Below, piece after piece: positions 1 to 8,566 of a stretch of 64,000 bases of DNA (its first letter is position 1; each line of letters begins with the position of its first letter). Both the position numbers and the translations under genes were made by a program. The notes beneath the pieces are model-generated. The model did no database searches, was not told where the DNA came from, and saw nothing but the letters and a program-made list of their open reading frames with translations. The DNA is from Actinosynnema sp. ALI-1.44 (lineage in GTDB: Bacteria; Actinomycetota; Actinomycetes; Mycobacteriales; Pseudonocardiaceae): assembly GCF_001984155.1 (NCBI RefSeq), contig NZ_MTQO01000050.1, positions 1 through 64,000 of the forward strand, written 5' to 3'.

Positions 1-41
1 TGACGAGGTTCATAAAAGCTCTACTGGCTTTCAATAGATCG

Positions 42-66
42 ACACACTGTTGAGTTCTCAAACAAC
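42..66 (-). other. rRNA operon leader motif (16S leader, operon reads off the left edge)
   Basis: Read on the minus strand, this stretch contains the conserved TTGTTTGAGAACTCAACAGT box that actinobacteria carry in the pre-16S leader and in the 16S-23S spacer. It is followed by GTGTCGAT and AAGCCAGT-like sequence towards position 1. Upstream of it there is only intergenic DNA and then the end of pntB, so a 16S leader fits better than an internal spacer. The 16S gene itself would lie to the left of the window. I could not identify convincing -35/-10 boxes between 80 and 260. Confidence 0.55.
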
Positions 67-266
67 ACACGCTCACTCATCCGGAGTGATGTAAACACTC
101 TATCAGAGGGCTTGCCTTGCTAAATTTTGGGGGTCTGCATCCGTTCCCCGGTTTTCTGGGGCCCGTTCCTGCTGACATGGAATAAGTTACACGACCCGAA
201 ACAGGCCGTTTCAGGGGGGTCCCCTTAACTGCATCACCGCAGGTCAGGGGCCCTAGAAGGGGCTGC

Positions 267-285
267 GGGGCCCAGTCGGGGCCCC
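267..285 (-). terminator. Hairpin after pntB
   Basis: GGGGCCC (267-273) pairs with GGGCCCC (279-285) around a 5-nt loop, 26 nt past the pntB stop. It is a plausible terminator for the pnt operon and would insulate it from the rRNA promoter region. There is no T-run, as is usual in high-GC actinomycetes. Confidence 0.45.
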
Positions 286-310
286 ACCTGCCGTTCGCGC
301 CGAGTTCACC

Positions 311-1708
311 TCAGAGGGCTCTGAGCTCCTCCACGACCGCCGAAACCGACTTCTTCGCGTCGCCGAAGAGCATCGAAGTGCGCGAGTCGTAGTAGAGGTC
401 GTTGTCGACCCCGGCGAACCCCGGGCTCATCCCGCGCTTGAGGACGATGACCGACTTGCTCTCGTTCACGTTGAGGATCGGCATGCCGTAGATGGGCGAG
501 CTGGGGTCGGTGTGCGCCGCCGGGTTCGTGACGTCGTTCGCGCCGATCACCAGTGCAACGTCCGTCCTGGCGAACTCGCCGTTGATCTCCTCCATCTCCT
601 TGAGGTGGTCGTACGGCACGTCGGCCTCGGCGAGCAGTACGTTCATGTGCCCCGGCATACGCCCGGCGACCGGGTGGATCGCGTAGTAGACCGCGACGCC
701 CTTGCTCTCCAGTTCCTTGGCCATCTCGCGCACGGCGTGCTGGGCCTGGGCCACGGCCATGCCGTAACCAGGCACGACCACGACCTGACGGGCGTAGCTC
801 ATCTGGATCGCCGCGTCGGAGGCGCTGGTCTGCCGGACGGTCTTGTCCGTCGGCCCGGACGCGCCCGGCCCGGCCGTGCCGCCGAAGCCACCGGCGACGA
901 TCGCCGGGATCGACCTGTTCATGGCCTTGGCCATCAGGTTGGTCAGGATCGTGCCCGACGCCCCGACGATCATCCCGGCCACGATCAGTGCCGTGTTGTC
1001 CAGTGCGATGCCCGTCGCCGCTGCGCTCAGCCCGGTCAGCGCGTTCAGCAGCGAGATCACGACGGGCATGTCCGCGCCGCCGATCGGCAGTACGACCATC
1101 AGCCCGAGCGCCGCGGACGACACGAGGATGCCTGCCATCAGCCACTCGGACGTGCCGCCCGCCACCACCACGACACCGCAGACGACGCCGACGACCAGCA
1201 ACAGGAGGTTCAGCGGCTGTTGCAGCCTGCCGACGCTGATCGGTCTGCCCGGCAGGATCTCCTGGAGCTTGCCGAACGCCACGTTCGATCCCCAGAACGA
1301 GATGGACCCGATCAGGGCCGCGAACAAGGTGGCGATCGACACGTGCGCGGGCTCGTCGGCGAAGCCGTGCGACTGGCGGAACTCCACCCACGCGACCAAC
1401 GCCACCGCGCCACCGCCGACGCCGTTGAACAACGCGACCATCTGCGGCATCGCGGTCATCTTCACCTTGCGCGCGGCCGGGATCCCGATCGCTGTGCCCA
1501 GCGCGACGCCGAGCAGGATCAGCCACCAGTTGCCCATGCCGGGGGTCAGCGCCGTGGCGAGGATCGCGATCCCCATCCCGACCGCCGCCAGCAGGTTGCC
1601 GCGCACGGCCGTCCGGGGGCCGGTCAAGCCCATCAAGCCGTAGATGAACAGCGCGAACGCCACGATGTACAGGCACTGGATCGTGACGGGGTCCTGGAGC
1701 CAGCTCAT
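311..1708 (-). CDS. pntB: NAD(P) transhydrogenase subunit beta
   Basis: Membrane subunit of proton-translocating transhydrogenase, which couples hydride transfer from NADH to NADP with proton entry and so supplies NADPH. The 465-residue protein has a long hydrophobic N-terminal half with many membrane segments. It then has the soluble NADP(H)-binding domain, starting near residue 310 with VVVPGYGMAVAQAQ and carrying the family motifs GRMPGHMN, IGANDVTNPAA and VIVLKRGM. It is full length for PntB. The start overlaps the end of the preceding pntAB by 4 nt, and the gene closes the three-gene pnt operon. The family assignment is secure. Confidence 0.96.
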   Translation of the reverse strand: MSWLQDPVTIQCLYIVAFALFIYGLMGLTGPRTAVRGNLLAAVGMGIAILATALTPGMGNWWLILLGVALGTAIGIPAARKVKMTAMPQMVALFNGVGGGAVALVAWVEFRQSHGFADEPAHVSIATLFAALIGSISFWGSNVAFGKLQEILPGRPISVGRLQQPLNLLLLVVGVVCGVVVVAGGTSEWLMAGILVSSAALGLMVVLPIGGADMPVVISLLNALTGLSAAATGIALDNTALIVAGMIVGASGTILTNLMAKAMNRSIPAIVAGGFGGTAGPGASGPTDKTVRQTSASDAAIQMSYARQVVVVPGYGMAVAQAQHAVREMAKELESKGVAVYYAIHPVAGRMPGHMNVLLAEADVPYDHLKEMEEINGEFARTDVALVIGANDVTNPAAHTDPSSPIYGMPILNVNESKSVIVLKRGMSPGFAGVDNDLYYDSRTSMLFGDAKKSVSAVVEELRAL

Positions 1709-2010
1709 TCCCGTGGCTCCTTGTCGTTCGACTTGGCGACCTTGAACATGCCGAGCATTCGGTCCGTCACCAGGAACCCGCCGACCACGTTGATCGTGCC
1801 GAAGGCGATCGCGACCACGAGCAGGATCTGGTCGAGCGTCCCGGTCGCGCCGAGGCCGAGCACGATCAACGCGCCGAGCAGCACGATGCCGTGGATGGCG
1901 TTCGTGCCCGACATCAGCGGGGTGTGCAACGTGTTGGGCACCTTGGAGATCACCGCGAATCCCACGAAGCCCGCGAGCACGAGGACGGCGAGGTTCTGCA
2001 CCAGCATCAC
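1705..2010 (-). CDS. pntAB: NAD(P) transhydrogenase alpha-2 (membrane) subunit
   Basis: A 101-residue protein with three hydrophobic segments: NLAVLVLAGFVGFAVI, the block around HGIVLLGALIVLGL, and a C-terminal segment around ILLVVAIAFGTINVVGGF. This is the separate membrane piece of the alpha subunit in organisms where PntA is split. The motif MSGTNAIHGIV is typical. It overlaps pntAA upstream and pntB downstream by 4 nt each, so the three subunits are translationally coupled and should be made in fixed ratio. Confidence 0.94.
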   Translation of the reverse strand: MMLVQNLAVLVLAGFVGFAVISKVPNTLHTPLMSGTNAIHGIVLLGALIVLGLGATGTLDQILLVVAIAFGTINVVGGFLVTDRMLGMFKVAKSNDKEPRE

Positions 2011-3098
2011 GACCTCCTCGTCACGCAGGCGGACGCGACGATCTCGTCGTCGAAGTCCAGCTTGACGCGTCCATCGGTGATCAGGAGTTCCAGCAGGGAC
2101 TGGACATTGCGGGAGTACAGCTCGCTGGCCGACTCCGGCATCGAGGCGGGCAGGTTCAGCGGCGCCACGATCGTCACGCCGTGCCGGACGACGACCTCGC
2201 CGGGCACGCTCACCTCGCAGTTGCCACCGGACTCCCCCGCGAGGTCGACGACGACACTGCCCGCGCGCATCGCGGTCACCGAATCCTCGGTCACCAGGAC
2301 CGGGGCCTTGCGGCCCGGCACCTGCGCGGTGGTGATCACGACGTCGTAGCCGATCACCGCCTCGTTCAGGCGTTTCAGCTGTTCGGCGCGTTCATCGTCG
2401 GTCAACGCACGCGCGTACCCGCCTTCACCGACGGCCTCGATGCCCAGGTCGAGCCACTTCGAACCGACCGACCGCACCTGTTCGGCGACCTCGGGGCGCA
2501 CGTCGTAGCCCGTGGTCTGCGCGCCCAGACGGCGTGCCGTGGCCAGCGCCTGCAGACCGGCGACGCCCGCGCCGAGGACCAGCGTCTTGGCCGGGGCGAC
2601 AGTTCCCGCGGCGGTGGTGAGCATCGGGTAGAAACGCGTGAGGTGTTGTGCGCCAAGCAATGCGGCCAGATAACCGGCGACGCTGCTCTGCGACGACAAC
2701 GCGTCCATCGACTGCGCGCGGGAGATACGGGGGATGGCTTCCATGGCCAGGCCGTACACGTCACGGGTGGCCAACGCGTCAGCGATGCCCGAGTTCTGTG
2801 ACTGCGCGCCGAGGAAGCCGATCAGCACGCTGCCGGGTTTCAGACGGCCGATTTCCTCGTCGGTCGGGGCCGCGACCTTGACGACCACATCGCAGGTCCA
2901 CGGATCGCCGAGGGTGGCCCCGGCTTCCTCGTAGAGCCAGTCCGACATCAACGCCCCACCACCGGCGCCGGGTTCGACCACGACGTTCAGCCCCGAGGCG
3001 CGTAGCCGTCCCACGACCTTGGGGACAAGCGCTACCCGTCGTTCGCCAGGGGCCGACTCGCGCGGCACTCCGACCACGATGTTCTGGGTTTCCGCCAT
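2007..3098 (-). CDS. pntAA: NAD(P) transhydrogenase alpha-1 (NAD-binding) subunit
   Basis: Soluble NAD(H)-binding subunit of the transhydrogenase, related to alanine dehydrogenase. From the chosen ATG it is 363 residues: an N-terminal AlaDh/PNT domain beginning VVGVPRESAPGERRVAL, and a Rossmann domain with VLGAGVAGLQALATARRLGA and VVVDLAGESGGN. The ATG at 3098 is preferred because GGGAGGG lies about 9 nt upstream; an in-frame extension to 3176 exists but has no ribosome binding site. It is the first gene of the pntAA-pntAB-pntB operon. An imperfect inverted repeat sits directly upstream (3114-3146). Confidence 0.95.
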   Translation of the reverse strand: MAETQNIVVGVPRESAPGERRVALVPKVVGRLRASGLNVVVEPGAGGGALMSDWLYEEAGATLGDPWTCDVVVKVAAPTDEEIGRLKPGSVLIGFLGAQSQNSGIADALATRDVYGLAMEAIPRISRAQSMDALSSQSSVAGYLAALLGAQHLTRFYPMLTTAAGTVAPAKTLVLGAGVAGLQALATARRLGAQTTGYDVRPEVAEQVRSVGSKWLDLGIEAVGEGGYARALTDDERAEQLKRLNEAVIGYDVVITTAQVPGRKAPVLVTEDSVTAMRAGSVVVDLAGESGGNCEVSVPGEVVVRHGVTIVAPLNLPASMPESASELYSRNVQSLLELLITDGRVKLDFDDEIVASACVTRRS

Positions 3099-3113
3099 TG
3101 GAGACCCTCCCAT

Positions 3114-3146
3114 GGAAACAGAACGTACGTCTTCTGTTCTGCTTCC
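3114..3146 (-). promoter_or_regulatory. Inverted repeat upstream of pntAA
   Basis: GGAAACAGAAC (3114-3124) and GTTCTGCTTCC (3136-3146) form an 11-nt inverted repeat with one mismatch and an 11-nt centre that includes ACGTACGT. It lies 15-48 nt upstream of the pntAA start, so it could be an operator or a 5' UTR stem. No regulator is identifiable nearby. Confidence 0.3.
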
Positions 3147-3193
3147 AGTTCTACCACTGTGTGGCGCGCACCACACCCGTCGAAGGACGCGTT

Positions 3194-3844
3194 TCAGTCT
3201 CGAACGAGTGACTTCGAGTTGTCCTGGGCCTCCCGGGCGCGCGGCACTACGGCTTTGGGCGGCCTCGTCACGTACGGTCGGAGCAAGCGGATGACCACCA
3301 GCCCGACCGCGAGCACAGGCACCATCGCCGCCATAGCGGCCGCGGTCGCCCCGGCGCGCAGCACGTCACGGGGTACCAACGTGATCCGGTTGGTCATCAC
3401 GGAAACCTTGCCGGGCAACGACAACAGCCACAGCACGAGGATGAACCCGGCCATCGCGACGATCGCACGGTAGATCGCGGGGTGGTAGCCGATGCCCTCG
3501 GCCGCGGCCATCACGGCGAGCCAGCCGTAGAGCGCCGTGAGCTGGGCGCGTTCCGTGGTCGCTGCCCACAGCAAGCCGCCGCCGACCGCCAGCACCGCAA
3601 AGACCCACCAGCGGGAATCCGCTCGGGCCCAGTGTCCGGCGCCGTCGAGCCAGCCGACCGGGACACCGGCCCAGTCGAGCAGGGCCATGGGGACTTCCAA
3701 CGGCGTCATCGGTGGCGCGACCGCCTGGCCGAGCACCCACGCCATGGTCCACACCGAGATCACACACGCCACGACCAACTGCCATCGTGGCCGGTCGGTC
3801 ACACACGCCCAGATCCGCGCCAGTTCACGCCGCAAGGTTCGCAT
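3194..3844 (-). CDS. Four- to five-pass membrane protein of unknown function
   Basis: About 216 residues from ATG 3844. Hydrophobic segments are visible near WQLVVACVISVWTMAWVLG, WWVFAVLAVGGGLLWA, ALYGWLAVMAAAEGIGY, AIVAMAGFILVLWLL and the AAMAAMVPVLAVGLVVI stretch, followed by a basic cytoplasmic tail. I recognise no catalytic motif. It follows the FAD oxidase by 31 nt and precedes pntAA by 95 nt on the same strand, so it may be co-transcribed with the oxidase. A TTG start at 3883 would overlap the oxidase end and is less likely. Confidence 0.7.
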   Translation of the reverse strand: MRTLRRELARIWACVTDRPRWQLVVACVISVWTMAWVLGQAVAPPMTPLEVPMALLDWAGVPVGWLDGAGHWARADSRWWVFAVLAVGGGLLWAATTERAQLTALYGWLAVMAAAEGIGYHPAIYRAIVAMAGFILVLWLLSLPGKVSVMTNRITLVPRDVLRAGATAAAMAAMVPVLAVGLVVIRLLRPYVTRPPKAVVPRAREAQDNSKSLVRD

Positions 3845-3875
3845 CGCTACAGCAACTCCCTCGCCGCACCTCTCC

Positions 3876-5258
3876 CTAGCCAAATGATCTTTGATCGACT
3901 TCGGTACGTCCAGTCGCCATGGAGTCGATCACTCGACCGGGGTTGAGGATCCCGCGCGGGTCCAGCGCCTGCTTGATCCGCTGGTGCGACCACAGCGCCG
4001 CCTCGTCCAACTCGCGGGCCAGCCAGTCGCGCTTGAGGAAGCCCACCCCGTGCTCACCGGTGATGGTCCCGCCGAGCTCCAGACCCAGCCGCATGATCTC
4101 GGCGAACGCCCGCTGTGCCGCCTCGGCCTGCGAATGGTCGAACAGCACCGCCGGGTGCACGTTGCCGTCGCCCGCGTGACCACAGGTGGCGATCTCGACG
4201 CCGTACTCAGCGGCGATCCGTTCGATCCCCGCCACCAGGGCGGCGAGGTTGCGGCGCGGGACGCACACGTCGTCCACGAGCGAGGCCGGGTAGTTCTCGA
4301 ACGCCAGCCCGGCCAGCCTGCGGCCCTGCATCAGCAGGTCCGCCTCGGCCGGGTTGTCGGACACGATCACGTCGGTGGCGGCGCACCTGCGGGCCGAGAG
4401 TTCGAACGCCGCGAGTTCCTCCGGAGCCCTGGTGCCCGCGTCGGACTGGGCGATCAGCACCGCGCCGACCCCGTCGGGGAAGCCGAGGTCCTGGAGCCGG
4501 TTGACGGCCGCGATCGTCGCCGCGTCCATCAGTTCGAGCGCGGCGGGACGAGCACCGGTTCCGAGGTGGTCCGCGACCGCACGGCACGCGTCCGCCATGG
4601 TGTCGAAGAACGCGATCGCCGCCAACGGCCGGGCCGCCGCGGGGCGTAGCGCCACGGTCACCTCCGTGACCACGCCGAGTGTTCCTTCCGACCCGACGAA
4701 CACGCGGGTCAGGTCGTAGCCCGCGACTCCTTTGGCCGTCCGCCGCCCGGTCCGCATCACGCGGCCGTCGGCGAGCACCACCTGGAGAGCACGGACGAAG
4801 TCGCCCGTCACGCCGTACTTGAGACAGCACATGCCACCCGCGTTGGTGGCGACGTTCCCACCGATCGACGAGATGTCCTTGGACCCCGGATCCGGCGGGT
4901 AGTACAGCCCCTTCTCCGCGACCGCCGCGGCCAGCGTGGCGTTGATGACGCCAGGCTGGACCACGGCGATCTGCTCCTCGACGTCGATCTCCACGATCTG
5001 GTCGAGTTTCTCCACGTTCAGCAGGACGCAGCCGTCGAGCGCGTTCGCCCCACCGGACAGCCCCGTGCGGGTGCCCTGTGGGACGACCGGGACGTTGTGC
5101 TCGTACGCCCAGCGCAACGTCTGGACGACGTCCTCCAGCGACCTCGCCCTGACCAACGCCCGCGGACTGCCGCTGGGGCAGAAAGCGGCCCGGTCGGTCC
5201 GGTACGCGTCAAGCACATCCGGGTCGTCCGTGGTGGCGTCGGACGGGAGTGAGGTCAC
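3876..5258 (-). CDS. FAD-binding oxidase, GlcD/D-lactate dehydrogenase type
   Basis: A 460-residue 2-hydroxyacid dehydrogenase of the vanillyl-alcohol-oxidase fold. The N-terminal FAD-binding PP-loop domain is visible as VPQGTRTGLSGGANA and ISSIGGNVATNAGGMCCLKYGVT, with VFVGSEGTLGVVTEVTVALRP after it. The C-terminal FAD-oxidase domain carries CGHAGDGNVHP and GTITGEHGVGFLKRDWL, with the histidines and glutamate expected to bind the 2-hydroxyacid substrate. Substrate (glycolate, D-lactate or another 2-hydroxyacid) cannot be decided from sequence. The GTG start has GAGGGA just upstream and lies 9 nt after the quinoprotein gene, suggesting an operon. Confidence 0.88.
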   Translation of the reverse strand: MTSLPSDATTDDPDVLDAYRTDRAAFCPSGSPRALVRARSLEDVVQTLRWAYEHNVPVVPQGTRTGLSGGANALDGCVLLNVEKLDQIVEIDVEEQIAVVQPGVINATLAAAVAEKGLYYPPDPGSKDISSIGGNVATNAGGMCCLKYGVTGDFVRALQVVLADGRVMRTGRRTAKGVAGYDLTRVFVGSEGTLGVVTEVTVALRPAAARPLAAIAFFDTMADACRAVADHLGTGARPAALELMDAATIAAVNRLQDLGFPDGVGAVLIAQSDAGTRAPEELAAFELSARRCAATDVIVSDNPAEADLLMQGRRLAGLAFENYPASLVDDVCVPRRNLAALVAGIERIAAEYGVEIATCGHAGDGNVHPAVLFDHSQAEAAQRAFAEIMRLGLELGGTITGEHGVGFLKRDWLARELDEAALWSHQRIKQALDPRGILNPGRVIDSMATGRTEVDQRSFG

Positions 5259-5267
5259 TCCCTCACG

Positions 5268-6833
5268 CTACTTCAAACCGAACGCCAACAGCACGTTCCC
5301 GTGTTCACTCGGGTAGAAGGGGAAATAGCCCGATTGGACGTACAGCATTCCGTTCGACACCACGGCACCGCCGCTGCCGGAGACCGCGCTGCCGTGTCCG
5401 GTCAGGCCGTTCACGCCTTGGAAGTCACGCACGGTGTCGTACTCCCACAACACTTTGCCCTCGCGTGCGGAGTACGCACGCATCTTGCCGTCGTTGCTGC
5501 CTTCCCACACGACACCAGGTGTCGTGGTCACAGCGGGAGCGTGAGCGGGCGCGCACAGGTCCTTGTGCTTCGAGGCACCGCCCCAGTCACATCCGTTGGC
5601 GGGGTTGGGCGTCTGCCACAACACCTTGCCGTTCTCGGGGTGGACCGCGAACAGCGTGCCCGGTTCGGCGAAGTACGTGGCGATGTAGAGCTTGTCGCCG
5701 TCGTACGACGATCCCCACTGGATGCCGGAGATTCCGCCACTCGGCAGCGGGACACCCAACTGGCGGCGCCACTTCACGTCACCGGTCGCGGCGTCGAACG
5801 CGTGGTACACACCGCTCTTCTGGCCCACGCCGACGTACGTGCGGCCCTTGACGCGGAAGATGTTCGGGGTGGCGCCGATGTCGTAGTCGAGGTTGGTGCC
5901 GTCCTTCAGGCCGGGGCAGTAGCCTTCCGGATCCGGCTGGTTGCACAGATCACGCCAGGTGTCCGCTTTGGTCACCTGCTGCTTCCACCGCACAGCGCCA
6001 CTTCGCGCGTCCAACGCGAGCAGGCTGTCGAAGTCACCCGCGCTGCCGGTGTAGTTCTGGCCGGTTCCCACGTACAGCGTGCCGGTGCGTTCGTCGATCA
6101 CGGGCGAACTCCACACCCCCGCGCCGGACGGTTCGAACTTCTTCGCGCCGCTCGGGTACGTGCCCACCTCCTTCGGCTCGGGAACCGTGAAGTAGCGCCA
6201 GACCAGTTCGCCGGTGTCGGCGTCCAGCGAGTCGATGTGGCCGCGGAACGTGCAGCACGGGTACTCCTTGCCGTTCATGTTCTCGGCGCTGGACGCGCCG
6301 ACGTAGATCCGGCCGTCGTGGTACAGCGGTGAACTGGTGTGCATGCCCGCCGGGTGTGGCTCGGTGTCCTTGGCCCACACCAGTTTCCCGGTCCTGGCGT
6401 CCAGTGCGTACATGTAGCCGCCGCTGTCGCCGAAGTATACCTTGCCGCGCGCGACCGCGGGCCCGTCGAGCACCACCCGCTGCGACGGGTCCACCGACGC
6501 CAGGTCGAAGGTCCACTTCGTCCTGCCGGTCCTGGCGTCCAGTGCGTGGAACTTGCCGTCGGGACCGCCGAAGTAGGCGGCGCCGTCGACCACTGCGGGC
6601 TGGCTCTTGGCGAGCATGCCCGTCTTCGGATAGGCGAAGGCCCACTTCAGCTCCAGCTTGCCGACGTTGGCCGGGGTGATGCGGAACTCAGCCGGGTTGT
6701 GCCGTGACCCGGCCTTGTCCCCCTGCCACGTCGGCCAGTCGCCGCCGCCATGGCTGTGCGCGCTCACGACCGAACTGGCCAGGGTCATGCCTGTCAGCGT
6801 CAATGCCGCGAGTCGGATCAGTGTGTTCCCCAT
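5268..6833 (-). CDS. Secreted PQQ-type beta-propeller dehydrogenase, polyvinyl-alcohol-dehydrogenase-like
   Basis: 521 residues from ATG 6833, with a Sec signal peptide (LIRLAALTLTGMTLASSVVSA). The mature part is made of repeated propeller strands of the form VYFGDSGGYMYALDARTGKLVW, the tryptophan-docking repeats of quinoproteins. A vicinal cysteine pair occurs in YPCCTFRGHIDSLD, reminiscent of the disulfide ring next to PQQ in quinoprotein alcohol dehydrogenases, and DYDIGATPN is also present. Unlike PVADH of Sphingomonads I see no heme CxxCH motif. It probably oxidises an alcohol outside the membrane. It lies 9 nt upstream of a GlcD-like oxidase. PQQ biosynthesis genes are not in the window. 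Confidence 0.8.
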   Translation of the reverse strand: MGNTLIRLAALTLTGMTLASSVVSAHSHGGGDWPTWQGDKAGSRHNPAEFRITPANVGKLELKWAFAYPKTGMLAKSQPAVVDGAAYFGGPDGKFHALDARTGRTKWTFDLASVDPSQRVVLDGPAVARGKVYFGDSGGYMYALDARTGKLVWAKDTEPHPAGMHTSSPLYHDGRIYVGASSAENMNGKEYPCCTFRGHIDSLDADTGELVWRYFTVPEPKEVGTYPSGAKKFEPSGAGVWSSPVIDERTGTLYVGTGQNYTGSAGDFDSLLALDARSGAVRWKQQVTKADTWRDLCNQPDPEGYCPGLKDGTNLDYDIGATPNIFRVKGRTYVGVGQKSGVYHAFDAATGDVKWRRQLGVPLPSGGISGIQWGSSYDGDKLYIATYFAEPGTLFAVHPENGKVLWQTPNPANGCDWGGASKHKDLCAPAHAPAVTTTPGVVWEGSNDGKMRAYSAREGKVLWEYDTVRDFQGVNGLTGHGSAVSGSGGAVVSNGMLYVQSGYFPFYPSEHGNVLLAFGLK

Positions 6834-6967
6834 CCGCCCACCGTGCACTACACAGCGTGCCCGGACATCCACCGGAAGTACAGATAAGGGGTATCCGAAA
6901 GGTTGACGCCCGGTGTCGACCGATCAGTCAGAACCCCAGATCACCGCGTGGGCACGCTGGGCTCGCT

Positions 6968-6982
6968 TTGACGAAGCGTCAA
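6968..6982 (-). terminator. Short hairpin between ilvX-like gene and quinoprotein gene
   Basis: TTGACG (6968-6973) and CGTCAA (6977-6982) pair around AAG, with partial outer pairing of CTCG and CGAG. It lies 22 nt after the stop of the upstream ThDP enzyme gene and may terminate the 9940-7004 operon. The stem is short, so the call is weak. Confidence 0.3.
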
Positions 6983-7003
6983 CGAGTCCCAGATGACAGT
7001 CGC

Positions 7004-8548
7004 TCAGAACAAGGTCGGCACGATCGCCTCGATCACGTGCGGCCCTTCCTTGCCTTGTGCCGCACGGAACTGCTCGGCCAGCTCCTCGGCGGTCGTCGCG
7101 CGGCTCGCGGGGACGCCCATACCCGTCGCCAGCGACACGAAGTCCAGATCCGGCCGGGACAGGTCCAGCCAGTCCAGCGCCTTGGGTCCGGTGCTCTCGG
7201 CACCCACCCGCTGCAACTCCAGCTTGAGAATCGCGTACGAACGGTTCGACAGCAGCACTGTGGTGACGTTCAGGTTCTCGCGGGCCATCGTCCACAGCGC
7301 GGACGCCGTGTACATCGCGCTGCCGTCGGCCTGCAGGCAGATCACCGGGCGGTCCGGGCACGCGACCGCGGCGCCGACCGCGTTGGGCAGGCCGAACCCG
7401 ATGGAGCCACCGGTCAGCGTCAGCACGTCGTGCCTGGGCGCACCGGCGGTCGCCGTGGGCAGGAGCAGGCCGGACGTGTTGGCCTCGTCGACGATGACGG
7501 CGTTCTCCGGCAGCAGCGCGCCGATCACGTCCACCCAGTTCTGCGGCGTCAGCTCACCGGTCGGCAGCGCGGGCCGGTTCGCCTCCTGCAACACAGGTTC
7601 GACGTCCGGTGCCACGATCGCGGCGACGGCCTCCAGTGCCGCGACGATGTCGTCACCCGGCTCGGCGAGCACGTGGACCTTGCAGTCGTCGGGCACGAGG
7701 TCGCTCGGCTTGCCGGGGTAGGCGAAGAACGACACCGGGGACTTCGTCCCGGCCAGCACCAGGTTCCGGACGTCGGTCAGCTGCCAGGTGACCTGCTCGG
7801 CGAGGTAGCCGAGGCGTTCGAGAGCGGGCACGCCCGCGCCGCGCTCGATGCGCGCCGGAAAGGTCTCGGCGAACAGCTTCACACCCGTGGCCTGGGAAAT
7901 CCGGTTGGCCGCGCGGATCGCTCGCTCGCGCGTGCCGACGTTGCCCAGCAGGATCACGGTCGACTCACCGGACCGCAGCACGTCAACGATCGCCTGCACG
8001 ACGTTCTCGGCGACGGTCGGCCGGACCGGGGCGGCCAGCGGCGCCGCGGGCTTGCCGCCGTCACCCCACGAGATGTCCGCGGGCAGGATCAGCGTGGCGA
8101 TCTGTCCGGACCGCGCCACTTTCACGGCCTCGGCGGCGTCCGCGGCGAGCGCCTCGGTCGATGCGCTCGTCCTCGTCCAGCCGACAGTGCCGGACAGCGA
8201 CTCGATGTCCGACTCCAGCGGGGCGTCGTACTGCTTGTGGTACGTCGCGTGGTCACCGACGACGTTGACGATCCCGGTCCGCGCGCGGCGTGCGTTGTGC
8301 AGGTTCGCCAACCCGTTGGCCAGGCCAGGGCCCAGGTGCAGCAGGGTCGCGGCTGGTTTGTCGGCCATCCGGGCGTAGCCGTCGGCCGCGCCGGTCACCG
8401 CGCCTTCGAACAGCCCCAGGACGCCGCGCATCTCGGGGACGGCGTCCAGCGCGGCGACGAAGTGCATCTCGGAGGTGCCCGGGTTGCCGAAGCAGACGGT
8501 CACGCCCGCGTCGACGAGCGTGCGGAGGAGGGCCTGTGCGCCGTTCAT
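7004..8548 (-). CDS. ilvX: ThDP-dependent acetolactate synthase-like enzyme, IlvX type
   Basis: A 514-residue thiamine-diphosphate enzyme. N-terminal pyrimidine-binding domain: VCFGNPGTSEMHF, then the conserved catalytic-type glutamate in LGLFEGAVTGAADGYARM and LHLGPGLANGLANLHNARRA. Central domain and C-terminal PP domain follow, with the metal/diphosphate motif ADGSAMYTASALWT. Length and N-terminus match mycobacterial IlvX rather than the true biosynthetic IlvB, which is longer and sits with ilvN and ilvC. The actual substrate is unknown; benzoylformate- or oxoacid-decarboxylase-type activity is possible. It follows a GlcD-like oxidase by 18 nt, so an oxidase that makes a 2-oxoacid may feed this enzyme (inference). 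Confidence 0.82.
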   Translation of the reverse strand: MNGAQALLRTLVDAGVTVCFGNPGTSEMHFVAALDAVPEMRGVLGLFEGAVTGAADGYARMADKPAATLLHLGPGLANGLANLHNARRARTGIVNVVGDHATYHKQYDAPLESDIESLSGTVGWTRTSASTEALAADAAEAVKVARSGQIATLILPADISWGDGGKPAAPLAAPVRPTVAENVVQAIVDVLRSGESTVILLGNVGTRERAIRAANRISQATGVKLFAETFPARIERGAGVPALERLGYLAEQVTWQLTDVRNLVLAGTKSPVSFFAYPGKPSDLVPDDCKVHVLAEPGDDIVAALEAVAAIVAPDVEPVLQEANRPALPTGELTPQNWVDVIGALLPENAVIVDEANTSGLLLPTATAGAPRHDVLTLTGGSIGFGLPNAVGAAVACPDRPVICLQADGSAMYTASALWTMARENLNVTTVLLSNRSYAILKLELQRVGAESTGPKALDWLDLSRPDLDFVSLATGMGVPASRATTAEELAEQFRAAQGKEGPHVIEAIVPTLF

Positions 8549-8566
8549 GGTCTCGCGAACTCCAAC

